From assembly GCA_947630695.1 (NCBI GenBank), contig CANRIM010000004.1, positions 36,182-100,181 on the forward strand: a stretch of 64,000 nucleotides of DNA, read 5' to 3'. Position numbers and translations under genes: made by a program. Positions 46,440-55,753 of the stretch are shown piece after piece. Below the pieces are notes generated by a model. It was not told where the DNA came from and made no database searches. It saw only the letters and a program-made list of their open reading frames with translations. Numbering within the stretch: the stretch's first letter is position 1; each line of letters starts with the position of its first letter. The DNA is from an uncultured Lachnospiraceae bacterium (lineage in GTDB: Bacteria; Bacillota; Clostridia; Lachnospirales; Lachnospiraceae).

Positions 46440-47861
46440 ATGAAAAAAAGAGAATTCTGGAATTTCAGTGTAGAAGAACCTGAATTTCCGGAGAGAAGCG
46501 TATCAGTGCTGGATCTGGGCGCGATCAAAGGCGGTATGATTACAAATACCGAGATTTTCAACAAGGCCATCCGTATGATACATGAAGAAGGCGGCGGCCA
46601 CGTGGTGGTTCCGTCGGGCATTTTCCTGACCGGACCGTTGACGCTGCTTTCCAATGTGGATCTGCATCTGGAGCGGGGCGCGGTGATTCTGTTTACCCAC
46701 AGCGAAAAGGACTATCCCCTGATCCGGACGGATTTTGAAGGAGAAGAAAGAATCCGGGCGCTGGCGCCGATCCATGCGCAGGATCAGGAAAATATCGCTA
46801 TTACCGGCGACGGCATTATCAACGGCAACGGACATCAGTGGCGGCTGGTGAAACGTTCCAAAACCACCGATGCGCAATGGGAGGATCTGCTGAAGCGGAG
46901 TCCTCTGGTATCCGGCGTGGGCGGAAAACAGGTGTGGTTTCCTTCCCAGTCCTCCTTTGACGGGCACATGAATCCGGAAATCAACGCGAAGGACGCAGAC
47001 GCGCTGGAAAGAGCCCAGAAGTATTTTGATTATTATCGTCCGGAAATGATCAAGCTGGTTTCCTGCAAACGGGTCCTGATCGAAGGCGTGACATTACAGA
47101 ATTCTCCGGCATGGAATATCCATCCGCTGTTTTGCGAGCATTTTACCCTGCGCAACGTCATGGTGAGAAATCCCTGGAATGCGCAGAACGGCGACGGTCT
47201 GGATCTGGATTCCTGCAAATATGTGAATATCACCAAGTCCCGGTTCGACGTAGGAGACGATGCCATCTGCATGAAGTCCGGGAAAAACGCGGAGGCCAGA
47301 AAGGTCAAACGTCCCACGGAGTGCGTCAATATTGAAAGCTGTATCGTCTATCACGGACACGGCGGATTTACGGTGGGCAGTGAGATGAGCCGCGGGGTGC
47401 GGAACGTCAGAGTCAAGAACTGCGATTTTATCGGTACCGATGTGGGCATCCGCTTTAAGAGCACCTTAGGCCGCGGCGGCGTGGTGGAAGACATTCATAT
47501 CGACGATATCAATATGCTGGATATTCCGAAGCATGCGATTTTATTTACCATGGCTTATGCCGGGGCAATCGATCCGGAACACGCTTCCGAAGAGGATTTT
47601 CCGGAATTTAAAAATATTACCATCAGCAATGTCAATGCCCTCAACTGCGGGCAGGCCATCGGCATCGACGGCATCAATAACGATTCTATCCATGACATTC
47701 TGCTGAACAATATCAATATCAGCGCCTACAAGGGTGCAAAGGTGGAAGCTGCAAGGGATATTTACATGCAGAATGTTGCGGTGTCCAACAGCAACGATCA
47801 CTATAAAACCAAAGTTATCAATGAAACCGTAGGCGACGGATACGAATATCTGATGGAGTAA
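46440..47861 (+). CDS. GH28 polygalacturonase, cytoplasmic
   Basis: Glycoside hydrolase family 28 enzyme of 473 residues with a right-handed beta-helix. The conserved sites are readable: NGDGLDLDSCKYV (first catalytic Asp), DVGDDAICMKSG (the Asp pair), GHGGFTVGSEMSRGV (catalytic His with GS) and IRFKSTLGRGG (Arg/Lys for the carboxylate). The family cleaves alpha-1,4 galacturonan or rhamnogalacturonan links. Without a signal peptide it would work on imported oligosaccharides, most likely as an exo-enzyme. It ends five bases before the GH140-like gene and follows the uncharacterised protein gene by 16. Confidence 0.93.
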   Translation: MKKREFWNFSVEEPEFPERSVSVLDLGAIKGGMITNTEIFNKAIRMIHEEGGGHVVVPSGIFLTGPLTLLSNVDLHLERGAVILFTHSEKDYPLIRTDFEGEERIRALAPIHAQDQENIAITGDGIINGNGHQWRLVKRSKTTDAQWEDLLKRSPLVSGVGGKQVWFPSQSSFDGHMNPEINAKDADALERAQKYFDYYRPEMIKLVSCKRVLIEGVTLQNSPAWNIHPLFCEHFTLRNVMVRNPWNAQNGDGLDLDSCKYVNITKSRFDVGDDAICMKSGKNAEARKVKRPTECVNIESCIVYHGHGGFTVGSEMSRGVRNVRVKNCDFIGTDVGIRFKSTLGRGGVVEDIHIDDINMLDIPKHAILFTMAYAGAIDPEHASEEDFPEFKNITISNVNALNCGQAIGIDGINNDSIHDILLNNINISAYKGAKVEAARDIYMQNVAVSNSNDHYKTKVINETVGDGYEYLME

Positions 47862-47865
47862 AGCG

Positions 47866-49212
47866 ATGAAAAAGAAACCATGGGAATACGGAAAACTGGC
47901 GGTTTCCGCGGATAAGCGGCATTTCGTAAACGGGACAAAACCGTTTTTCTGGCTGGGGGATACGGCCTGGCTGCTGCTTTGCGGCCTGACCAGAACCGAG
48001 ATGTGCGAATATCTGACGAACCGGGCGGAAAAAGGGTACAATGTGATTCAGGTGACCATTTCACATAAGTGGCCCACCCAGACGGTGGACGGCAAAAACG
48101 CCTTTATTGACGACGATATGGCCAAACCCGACCTGACTCCCGGCGGCTTCTGGGATACGCTGGATTTCGCGGTAAAAAAGGCGGAAGAACTGGGCCTTTA
48201 TATGGGCCTGCTTCCCTGCTGGGGCGGCAGATTCAAAAAAGGCGATTTAAACCTGAGCAATGTGGAAGCCTACACGGCGTTTCTGGCGAAACGTTATCAC
48301 AACAGCCCCAATATCATCTGGATCACCGGCGGAGATATCAAGGGCGACAAGCCCAATGATCTGGGGGAGGACGGCCTGACCTTCTGGTCGAAGATGGGTC
48401 AGACCCTCAAAAAATACAATCCGGATCAACTGGTGACCTTCCATCCTTTCGGAAGGACCACCACCTGCGATTATTTCCCGGATGCGGACTGGCTGGATTT
48501 CTATATGTTCCAGTCCGGCCACAGACGCTATGATCAGGCCAGCTTAAATCAGTGGGACGACAGCCTTTCCCAGGGCTATTTTTACGGCGAGGACAACTGG
48601 CGCTACATTTCCAGAGTCGACGCCTGCGGCAATATCAAGCCGGTACTGGACGGGGAACCTTCTTATGAGCAGATTCCCCAGGGCCTGCATGATCCCACCC
48701 AGCCTTTCTGGCAGGAAATCGATGTGCGGCGTTTTGCTTACTGGTCGGTCTTTTCCGGCTGCGCCGGATTTACATACGGGCACAATGCCCTGATGCAGTT
48801 TCATAAAAGCAGGGAAACCGTGGGGGCATATGGCTGTACGATTCCCTGGTATGACGCGATCCATTCGCCGGGCAGCGACAATATGGCAGTGATGTGCCGG
48901 CTGATGAACAGCATTCCCTTTGAAACCGGCCGGGCGGCGCAGGAACTGCTGGCGGACGAACCCCGTGAAAAACACGAGCGAATTTCCGTATTTGCCGGCG
49001 ACGGATTTGTACTTTGCTATGATTATACAGGCAGGGATATTTACCTGAAGAGCAGCCTGCTGGCGGCGGATTTAAAGAACGCCTGGTGGGTTGATCCCAC
49101 CACGGGTATCCGAAGCTATATCGGCGCAATTACGAGGGATAAGGACCTGCATTTTGAAAAACCTTACGGCGCGCACAGCCATCAGGACTGGCTGTTGTTA
49201 TTGACAGAATAA
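47866..49212 (+). CDS. GH140-like (DUF4038) apiosidase-type glycoside hydrolase
   Basis: Cytoplasmic TIM-barrel protein of 448 residues with the DUF4038/GH140 pattern: FVNGTKPFFWLGDTAWLLL near 22-40, GYNVIQVTISHKWP, YHNSPNIIWITGGDIKGD near 140-158, FHPFGRTTT, and VLDGEPSYEQIP near 263-274. The aspartate in GGD and the glutamate in GEP are the likely catalytic pair. GH140 members release apiose-linked side chains of rhamnogalacturonan II. The C-terminal Ig-like part (350-448) holds VLCYDYTGRDIYL. It is the last gene of the operon; a terminator lies five bases after the stop. The exact sugar removed is inferred from the family. Confidence 0.85.
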   Translation: MKKKPWEYGKLAVSADKRHFVNGTKPFFWLGDTAWLLLCGLTRTEMCEYLTNRAEKGYNVIQVTISHKWPTQTVDGKNAFIDDDMAKPDLTPGGFWDTLDFAVKKAEELGLYMGLLPCWGGRFKKGDLNLSNVEAYTAFLAKRYHNSPNIIWITGGDIKGDKPNDLGEDGLTFWSKMGQTLKKYNPDQLVTFHPFGRTTTCDYFPDADWLDFYMFQSGHRRYDQASLNQWDDSLSQGYFYGEDNWRYISRVDACGNIKPVLDGEPSYEQIPQGLHDPTQPFWQEIDVRRFAYWSVFSGCAGFTYGHNALMQFHKSRETVGAYGCTIPWYDAIHSPGSDNMAVMCRLMNSIPFETGRAAQELLADEPREKHERISVFAGDGFVLCYDYTGRDIYLKSSLLAADLKNAWWVDPTTGIRSYIGAITRDKDLHFEKPYGAHSHQDWLLLLTE

Positions 49213-49216
49213 ATTG

Positions 49217-49257
49217 ATACCGGGGCAAAAAGATTTTTTGACCCCGGTATTGTTTTA
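49217..49257 (+). terminator. Terminator of the pectin-degradation operon
   Basis: ATACCGGGG (49217-49225) and CCCCGGTAT (49242-49250) pair, and the stem extends through AAAAA/TTTTT to a small loop. A T-rich run, TGTTTTATGTT, follows. Its right arm is also the -35 region of the next promoter. Confidence 0.85.
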
Positions 49258-49266
49258 TGTTATACT
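49238..49266 (+). promoter_or_regulatory. Sigma-A promoter of hpf
   Basis: TTGACC (49238-49243), a 17-base spacer and TATACT (49261-49266) precede hpf with a leader of about 70 bases. The -35 box lies in the right arm of the upstream terminator, so a hairpin formed in RNA and the promoter share DNA. The leader holds a hairpin (CGGAG ... CTCCG, 49274-49302). Confidence 0.75.
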
Positions 49267-49343
49267 GTGCTTACGGAGAGCGGCGTGGGCCCGCACTCCG
49301 GATATCAGGTTTATGCCGGAAGGCAAAGAAAGGAGCGGACATT

Positions 49344-49871
49344 ATGCGTATTAATATGATCGGCAGAAACATCGAAGTTTCTGATTCTTTGAAAGATGCA
49401 GTGAATCGCAAGCTGGGCAAGCTTGACAGATTCTTTTCACCGGATACGGAGGTTCAGGTTACATTAAGTGTGGAAAGAGGACGGCAGAAGATCGAAGTGA
49501 CGATTCCGGTCAAGGGAAATATCATTCGTTCGGAGCAGGTCAGCAATGATATGTATGTTTCCATTGACCTCGTAGAGGAAGTCATCGAGAAACAGCTGAA
49601 AAAATATAAGAGCAAACTATATGAAAAGCATAAAGCAGGCGGGTCCTTTACGGAGGAATTTCTGGAGAACGATTACAGCGAGGACGAGGAAATCTGCATC
49701 ATCCGTACCAAAAAGTTCGACATGAAACCCATGTATCCCGAAGATGCCTGTGTGCAGATGGAACTGCTGGGCCATAACTTCTATGTATTTTTCAACGCGG
49801 AAACGGGCAATGTAAATGTGGTATACAAGCGGAAAGGCAATACATACGGTTTGATCGAACCGGAAGTTTAA
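49344..49871 (+). CDS. hpf: Ribosome hibernation promoting factor, long form
   Basis: Cytoplasmic protein of 175 residues that binds the 30S decoding region and dimerises 70S ribosomes into inactive 100S particles. Residues 1-100 are the RaiA/YfiA domain (INMIGRNIEVSDSLKDAVNRKLGKLDRFF). Residues 118-175 are the C-terminal dimerisation domain (VIRTKKFDMKPMYPEDACVQMELLGHNFYVFFN), which makes it the long form usual in Firmicutes. ATG 49344 is supported by AAAGGAG 10 bases ahead; an earlier in-frame start at 49257 would lie inside the promoter. It precedes secA by 61 bases, a common order in this group. Confidence 0.96.
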   Translation: MRINMIGRNIEVSDSLKDAVNRKLGKLDRFFSPDTEVQVTLSVERGRQKIEVTIPVKGNIIRSEQVSNDMYVSIDLVEEVIEKQLKKYKSKLYEKHKAGGSFTEEFLENDYSEDEEICIIRTKKFDMKPMYPEDACVQMELLGHNFYVFFNAETGNVNVVYKRKGNTYGLIEPEV

Positions 49872-49932
49872 GTTTTGAGATATCAAAGCCTGCGGCTTCC
49901 AACGCCGCGGCAAGTCAACGGAGAAATGACGT

Positions 49933-52503
49933 ATGAATTTATATGAAAAGATTTTCGGCACCTACAGCGACCGGGAATTAAAGAGAATCGAGCCGATTAT
50001 CAACAAGATCGAGGCGCTGCGCCCGCAGATGCAGGCTATGTCGGATGAACAGCTGCGGGGACAGACGGCGATCTTTAAAGACCGGCTGGCAAAAGGCGAA
50101 ACGCTGGATGATATCCTGCCGGAGGCATTTGCGACGGTGCGGGAAGCGGCCCTTCGGACACTGCATATGGAGCCCTACCGGGTACAGCTGATCGGCGGCG
50201 TGATTCTGCATCAGGGCAGAATCGCCGAGATGCGCACCGGTGAAGGTAAGACGCTGGTGGCTACACTGCCTTCGTATTTGAATGCACTGACCGGCAGAGG
50301 CGTACACATAGTCACGGTCAACGATTATCTGGCAAAGCGTGATGCCGAGTGGATGGGACAGGTGCATGAGTTCCTGGGTCTGAAGGTCGGCGTGGTCTTA
50401 AACCATATGAACAATGACGAGCGCCGGGAAGCCTATAACTGTGATATTACCTATGTCACGAACAATGAGCTGGGATTTGATTATCTGCGTGACAACATGG
50501 TGATCTACAAGGAACGTCTGGTGCTGCGGGATCTGGCCTACGCCATCATCGATGAGGTGGACTCGATCCTGATTGATGAGGCCAGGACGCCGCTGATTAT
50601 TTCCGGGCAGAGCGGAAAGTCCACCAAGCTTTACGAGGCCTGCGATATTCTGGCAAAACAGCTGAAGCGGGGCGAGGAAAGCAAGGAATTCTCCAAAATC
50701 GACGCGCTGATGGGCGAAACGGTGGAGGAAACCGGCGACTTCATCGTCAATGAAAAGGATAAAAACGTCAATCTGACGGAAGAAGGCGTGCGGAAGGTAG
50801 AGCAGTTCTTCCACATCGAAAATCTGGCGGATGCGGAAAATCTGGAGATTCAGCACAACATTATTCTGGCGCTGCGTGCCAATTATCTGATGTTCCGGGA
50901 CCAGGATTACGTGGTCAAGGACGACGAAGTGCTGATTGTAGACAGCTTTACCGGACGTATTATGCCGGGCAGACGCTACAGCGATGGTCTGCATCAGGCC
51001 ATCGAGGCCAAGGAGCACGTCAAGGTTAAACGGGAAAGCCGGACGCTGGCCACCATCACATTCCAGAACTTTTTCAATAAATTCGAAAAGAAAGCGGGCA
51101 TGACCGGTACCGCCATGACGGAGGAACAGGAATTTCAGGAAATTTACGGCATGGACGTGGTTGCCATTCCTACCAATGTTCCTGTGATCCGTAAGGATCT
51201 GGACGATGCGGTATTCAAAACCAGAAAAGAAAAGCTGAAAGCAGTAGTGGATGCGGTAGAAGAAGCGCACAGCAAGGGACAGCCGGTACTGGTAGGTACG
51301 ATTACCATCGAAGCTTCCGAAGAAATCAGCGCCCTGCTGCGGCGAAGGGGCATACAGCACAATGTCTTAAACGCGAAGTTCCATGAAATGGAAGCCGCTA
51401 TTGTGGCAGACGCCGGACAGCACGGCGCCGTCACCATTGCCACCAATATGGCAGGCCGTGGTACCGATATCAAGCTGGATGAAGAGGCCCGTCAGGCAGG
51501 CGGCCTGAAAATCATCGGCACCGAGCGCCATGAATCAAGGCGTATCGACAATCAGCTCCGGGGCCGTTCCGGACGTCAGGGCGATCCGGGAGAATCCAGA
51601 TTCTATCTTTCCCTGGAGGATGATATATTGCGTCTGTTCGGTTCCGAACGTCTGATGGGGGTATTCAATGCCCTGGGTGTTCCGGAAAATGAGCAGATCG
51701 AGCATAAAATGCTTTCCAATGCCATTGAGAAGGCACAGAAGAAGATTGAAGGCAACAACTTCGGCATCCGTAAAAACCTGCTGGAGTATGACCAGGTGTC
51801 CAACGAGCAGAGAGAACTGATTTATTCGGAGCGTCTGCGCGTCTTAAACGGAGAAAATATGCACGGTTCCATTATGAATATGCTGGATGAAGTGCTGGGC
51901 AATGCAGTAGACAGACATCTGGCGGAACATCAGGAATCCGAAGAATGGAACCTCGGCGAGTTCAACCGGGATCTGCTTTCCATCGGTGCGTTTCAGCCGC
52001 TGACACCGGAGGTGGCAAAGAGCAAAAGGCCGGCGGAAATCAAGACTATGCTGGAAGAAGAAGGCCGGCAGCTGCTGGATGCGGTGGCAGCACAGTTTCC
52101 GGATGTGGAGCAGTACAGCGAAGTGGAACGTGTGGTACTGCTGAAGAGCATCGATACCAACTGGATGCAGCATATCGACGATATGGAGCAGCTCAGACAG
52201 GGCGTGGGACTGGCCGCTTACGGCAACAAGGATCCGCTGGTAGAATACAAAATGAGCGGATACGATATGTTCGATGAGATGACCTTCTCCATCAAGAAGG
52301 ATACCATCACCATGCTGATGCATGTGAAGGTGGAACAGCGGATCGAGCGGGAAGAAGTTGCGAAGGTAACCGGTACGAATAAGGATGATACCGCAGTCAG
52401 AGCGCCGAAGCAGAGGGAAAAGGATAAGATTTATCCCAACGATCCCTGCCCCTGCGGAAGCGGTAAGAAATACAAACAGTGCTGCGGCAGAAAAAATATT
52501 TAA
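49933..52503 (+). CDS. secA: Preprotein translocase ATPase SecA
   Basis: Motor ATPase of 856 residues of the Sec export pathway, acting at SecYEG. Walker [15 protein letters not shown] is near residue 98, and [15 protein letters not shown] near 208 holds the DEAD-type Walker B. The preprotein cross-linking domain and helicase motif [12 protein letters not shown] follow, then [14 protein letters not shown] near 512 and [17 protein letters not shown] near 534. The C-terminus carries the zinc site [13 protein letters not shown] that binds SecB or ribosomes. All motifs look intact. prfB follows 50 bases later, the classic hpf-secA-prfB order. Confidence 0.98.
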   Translation: MNLYEKIFGTYSDRELKRIEPIINKIEALRPQMQAMSDEQLRGQTAIFKDRLAKGETLDDILPEAFATVREAALRTLHMEPYRVQLIGGVILHQGRIAEMRTGEGKTLVATLPSYLNALTGRGVHIVTVNDYLAKRDAEWMGQVHEFLGLKVGVVLNHMNNDERREAYNCDITYVTNNELGFDYLRDNMVIYKERLVLRDLAYAIIDEVDSILIDEARTPLIISGQSGKSTKLYEACDILAKQLKRGEESKEFSKIDALMGETVEETGDFIVNEKDKNVNLTEEGVRKVEQFFHIENLADAENLEIQHNIILALRANYLMFRDQDYVVKDDEVLIVDSFTGRIMPGRRYSDGLHQAIEAKEHVKVKRESRTLATITFQNFFNKFEKKAGMTGTAMTEEQEFQEIYGMDVVAIPTNVPVIRKDLDDAVFKTRKEKLKAVVDAVEEAHSKGQPVLVGTITIEASEEISALLRRRGIQHNVLNAKFHEMEAAIVADAGQHGAVTIATNMAGRGTDIKLDEEARQAGGLKIIGTERHESRRIDNQLRGRSGRQGDPGESRFYLSLEDDILRLFGSERLMGVFNALGVPENEQIEHKMLSNAIEKAQKKIEGNNFGIRKNLLEYDQVSNEQRELIYSERLRVLNGENMHGSIMNMLDEVLGNAVDRHLAEHQESEEWNLGEFNRDLLSIGAFQPLTPEVAKSKRPAEIKTMLEEEGRQLLDAVAAQFPDVEQYSEVERVVLLKSIDTNWMQHIDDMEQLRQGVGLAAYGNKDPLVEYKMSGYDMFDEMTFSIKKDTITMLMHVKVEQRIEREEVAKVTGTNKDDTAVRAPKQREKDKIYPNDPCPCGSGKKYKQCCGRKNI

Positions 52504-52553
52504 ATGGGGCAGACAGGTTTTTGTACCCGAAAAAAGTTTGTGAGGTGATTAAA

Positions 52554-53655
52554 GTGGTTGAGTTGGATGAAATGAAGGCTAAGCTTCAGGTCTACCAGAC
52601 ACCGCTGCAGGAAGTAAGGGATTCACTTTAACTTAGAAGCAAAGGAACGCAGGATCGAAGAACTGCAGATGGAAATGGAACGTCCGGATTTCTGGAATCG
52701 CGGCGAGGAAGCGCAGAAGCTGATGAAAGAGCTCAAGTCTCTGGAAAATGACCGTGACACCTGCAGAAATCTGGAAAAAACCTATGCGGATCTGCAGGAA
52801 CTGATCCAGATGGGATATGAAGAGGAAGATCCGGAACTGGTGGAATCCATCCGGGAGGAACTGGAAGCCTTTACCAATGGCATGGATGAACTGTCTCTGC
52901 GGACTATGCTGCGGGGAGAGTACGATGCCAACAACGCGATTTTAAAGCTCAATGCAGGGGCCGGCGGTACCGAGTCCTGCGACTGGGCAGGGATGCTTTA
53001 CCGCATGTACTGCAGATGGGCGGAGCGCAAAGGATTTTCAGTGGAAGTGCTGGATTATCTGGACGGCGATGAGGCCGGTATCAAATCCGTTACCTTTCAG
53101 GTAAACGGAGAGAATGCATACGGCTATCTCAAAGCAGAGAAAGGGGTGCACCGGCTGGTGCGGATTTCCCCCTTTAATGCCCAGGGCAAGCGGCAGACAT
53201 CCTTTGTTTCCCTGGATGTGATGCCGGAAATTGAGGAAGATGTGGATGTGGAAATCCGTGACGAGGATCTGCGGATCGATACCTATCGAAGCAGCGGTGC
53301 CGGCGGACAGCACATCAACAAGACCTCCTCGGCCATTCGGATTACGCATCTGCCCACCGGTATCGTGGTGCAATGTCAGAACGAGCGGTCCCAGCATTCC
53401 AATAAGGACAAAGCGATGCAGATGTTAAGGGCAAAGCTCTACGTGCTGAAAAAAGAGGCAAATGCGGATAAGCTGTCGGATATCCGGGGCGAAGTCAAGG
53501 AAATCGGCTGGGGCAACCAGATCCGTTCCTATGTGCTGCAGCCCTATACCATGGTCAAGGACCACAGGACCAACGCGGAATCCGGCAACGCCCAGGCGGT
53601 ACTGGACGGGAACCTGGATTTGTTTATCAACGCGTATCTGCGGATGCAGCAGTAA
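52554..53655 (+). CDS. prfB: Peptide chain release factor 2, with +1 programmed frameshift at a UAA codon
   Basis: Release factor 2, about 366 residues after frameshifting; it ends translation at UGA and UAA. The zero frame starts at GTG 52554 (SD GAGG at 52542-52545, about eight bases ahead) and runs to a stop TAA at 52629-52631 directly after CTT (52626-52628). A +1 slip to AAC (52630-52632) continues as NLEAKERRIEELQ and then to the end. The domains are an alpha-helical N-terminus, SPF recognition motif (RISPFNAQ) and GGQ motif (GAGGQHINKTSSA). An SD-like AAGGG sits just ahead of the slip site. Genes in other bacteria usually have CTT TGA C; here the stop is TAA. A naive annotation would start at ATG 52669 and lose about 50 residues. 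Confidence 0.92.
52617..52632 (+). promoter_or_regulatory. prfB autoregulatory +1 frameshift signal with UAA stop
   Basis: AAGGGATTCACTTTAAC (52616-52632) carries an anti-Shine-Dalgarno-pairing AAGGG, a four-to-five-base spacer, the slippery CTT and the in-frame stop TAA followed by C. In the usual design low RF2 makes the stop slow, ribosomes slip +1, and RF2 is made. Here the stop can also be read by RF1, so control may be weaker. Confidence 0.85.
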
Positions 53656-53671
53656 AAGGTATGAGAAAATA

Positions 53672-53707
53672 GGGTGTCAAAAAACTCGAAAGGATTTTTT
53701 GACACCC
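53672..53707 (+). terminator. Rho-independent terminator after prfB
   Basis: GGGTGTCAAAAAA (53672-53684) and TTTTTTGACACCC (53695-53707) are perfectly complementary around CTCGAAAGGA. TTTAAACATTTTT follows. Confidence 0.85.
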
Positions 53708-53763
53708 TTTAAACATTTTTAAAATTACTTTAAGAATTCACGCAGGTGCATGATGATATAATG

Positions 53764-53844
53764 AGGAGGAAGGCTATGCGAAGCATATCTCAAATGCCTT
53801 CCGACGACATGGCAGGTGCGCCATAAGGCGCACCTGCCGCTACC
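53764..53844 (-). repeat. Two-hairpin palindromic intergenic repeat, copy 3 (inverse orientation)
   Basis: Read on the minus strand it matches the thiE-thiD repeat units: GGTA..CGGCA, a GGCAGGTGCGCC/GGCGCACCTGCC hairpin, GTCGTCGGAAGGCATTT, and GGAAGGC..GCCTTCC closing. Here the first hairpin is a perfect 12-base stem round ATAA, better than in copies 1 and 2. It lies 57 bases after the prfB terminator and just before the MacA-like gene, and contains no credible gene. Confidence 0.8.
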
Positions 53845-53878
53845 TTGAGGAGCATAATAAAAACGCAGGGAGGAAGAT

Positions 53879-55063
53879 ATGAAAAAGAAGAAGTGGATTA
53901 TCATCAGCGCGGCAGCGGCTGTCATTGCGGCGGCAGTGATCTGTTTTTTTGTGTGGCGGCCTGCGGGCGGCGCAGGCGAGGCAGATATCTATGTGGAAAG
54001 CGTAGCAGCTATCCTGGGATATCAGACCGGCAGTCCGGGGATGTTTGCAGGCAAGGTAGAATCTCAGGAAATACTGGAGATCAGGAAGGATACCGAAAGG
54101 GAAATTCAGGAAATATTTGTTAAGCCGGGGGATACGGTGAGCAAAGGAATGCCGTTGTTTGCATATGATACGGAAGCGCTTGAAATGCAGAAGCAGCAGG
54201 CGGCGCTGGATGCGGAGAGCATCGACAACGATATCGCAGGATATCAAAGTCAGATTGCTGCGTTAAAGACGGAGAAAGCAGCGGCATCTGCCGACCGGCA
54301 GCTGGAATATACCATGCAGATTCAGACGCTGGAAACATCCATCAAGCAGGCGGAGTATGACAAGCGGCAGAAAATGGCGGAAATTGATCAGCATCAGAAG
54401 GCGATCGAACAGTCCACGGTTACAGCCGGTATGGATGGCGTGGTCAGAGAAATCAATGAAACGGTCAGCTACGACGCCTATGGAAATGAAAGGCCATTTA
54501 TGACGGTGATGGAAACCGGAAGTTACCGTGTGCAGGGGGCCATTGATGAGCAGAGCTTAGGGCTTGGCGAACTGAGCGAGGGACAGGCAGTGATTGTCCG
54601 TTCCCGTGTCGATGAAGATATGACGTGGACCGGAACCGTTGCCGAAATTGATACCGAAAAGGAAAGTACGGAAGCCGGAAATATGAATACATATGACGAC
54701 AGCATGTCGGAATCTGCAACGAAATATCCTTTTTATGTGGAACTGGACAGTACGCAGGGACTGCTTCTGGGACAGCATGTGCTGATTGAACCGGATTTCG
54801 GACAGTCCGAACAGGAAGGATTATGGCTGGATGAAGGCTATATTGTCAATCAGGACGAAAAGACGTACGTGTGGGCGGACAGAAAGGGAAAACTGCAGCT
54901 GCAGGAGGTGGAAATCGGAGAGCGCAAGGAAGATACCCTGTCCTGTCAGATCCTTTCCGGATTGTCTAAAGAAGATTACATTGCGTGGCCCATGGAAGAC
55001 TGCCGCGAAGGCATGAAAACCGTAAAGACACAGGAATATGGTGCGGATGAATCGGAGGAATAG
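53879..55063 (+). CDS. MacA/HlyD-type adaptor protein, first of two
   Basis: Membrane-fusion-type adaptor of 394 residues for an ABC exporter. One N-terminal helix (5-27) anchors it, with the rest outside. The lipoyl/barrel-sandwich halves (FAGKVESQEILEIRKDTEREIQEIFVKPGDTVSKGMPLFAYD and TVTAGMDGVVREINE) enclose a coiled coil (about 105-175). A beta-barrel and membrane-proximal domain (200-375) follow. Gram-positive MacA homologues work with MacB-like permeases on peptides or drugs. It is seven bases from the ATPase gene. RBS GGGAGG precedes ATG 53879. Confidence 0.85.
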   Translation: MKKKKWIIISAAAAVIAAAVICFFVWRPAGGAGEADIYVESVAAILGYQTGSPGMFAGKVESQEILEIRKDTEREIQEIFVKPGDTVSKGMPLFAYDTEALEMQKQQAALDAESIDNDIAGYQSQIAALKTEKAAASADRQLEYTMQIQTLETSIKQAEYDKRQKMAEIDQHQKAIEQSTVTAGMDGVVREINETVSYDAYGNERPFMTVMETGSYRVQGAIDEQSLGLGELSEGQAVIVRSRVDEDMTWTGTVAEIDTEKESTEAGNMNTYDDSMSESATKYPFYVELDSTQGLLLGQHVLIEPDFGQSEQEGLWLDEGYIVNQDEKTYVWADRKGKLQLQEVEIGERKEDTLSCQILSGLSKEDYIAWPMEDCREGMKTVKTQEYGADESEE

Positions 55064-55069
55064 ACGAAA

Positions 55070-55753
55070 ATGATACTGAACCTTCAAAATATTTTCAAGG
55101 ATTACCGACAGGACAAGATGGCGGTTACGGTGCTGAAAGATGTGTGTCTGCAGGCAGAAGCAGGGGAATACATTGCGATTATGGGGCCTTCCGGAAGCGG
55201 AAAGACCACATTAATGAATATCATCGGATGTCTGGATCGTCCCACTGCCGGAACCTATATGCTGAATGGAAAAGATGTGCTGCAGCTCAATGACAGGGAA
55301 CTGTCCGTCCAGCGACTGAACCGCATCGGATTTGTTTTTCAGAATTTTCAGCTGCTGCCCGGAGAATCTGCACTGGATAATGTCAGTCTGCCGCTGATTT
55401 ACGCAGGCGTCCGGAAAAAAGAACGAAAAGAGCGGGCCATGGCTGCGCTGAAACGCGTGGGACTGGAGGATCGGGCGACTTTTCGCCCTGCGCAGCTTTC
55501 CGGCGGGCAGAAGCAGCGGGTTGCTATTGCAAGGGCGATGGTCAACCACCCTGATCTCCTTTTGGCCGATGAACCTACCGGAGCGCTGGATCAGAAATCC
55601 GGCCGGCAGATCATGGATTTGTTTGCTGATCTGAATGCAGAGGGTGTGACGGTCATTGTCATTACCCATGATGGAACTGTAGCCGCGCGGGCAAAACGGA
55701 AACTGCATATCATCGACGGCGTGATTACGGAAGAAGGAGGGGGTTTTGCATGA
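55070..55753 (+). CDS. MacB-type ABC transporter ATP-binding protein
   Basis: Cytoplasmic ATPase of 227 residues of the LolD/MacB family. Walker A is GPSGSGKTT near residue 44, the Q-loop is VFQNFQLL, the signature is [15 protein letters not shown] and the Walker [13 protein letters not shown]. The H-loop is VITHD near 203. It overlaps the second adaptor gene by four bases (ATGA), so all four genes form one operon. It drives the permease at 57393. Confidence 0.93.
   Translation: MILNLQNIFKDYRQDKMAVTVLKDVCLQAEAGEYIAIMGPSGSGKTTLMNIIGCLDRPTAGTYMLNGKDVLQLNDRELSVQRLNRIGFVFQNFQLLPGESALDNVSLPLIYAGVRKKERKERAMAALKRVGLEDRATFRPAQLSGGQKQRVAIARAMVNHPDLLLADEPTGALDQKSGRQIMDLFADLNAEGVTVIVITHDGTVAARAKRKLHIIDGVITEEGGGFA

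Noticed and set aside
52669..53655. prfB as an intact zero-frame gene starting at ATG 52669
   Set aside because: It would lack the conserved N-terminal helices and has no RBS; the upstream frame plus a +1 slip restores the full RF2 length.
52554..53655. prfB as a frameshifted pseudogene
   Set aside because: RF2 is essential, the SPF and GGQ motifs are intact, and the break lies exactly at the known programmed site.
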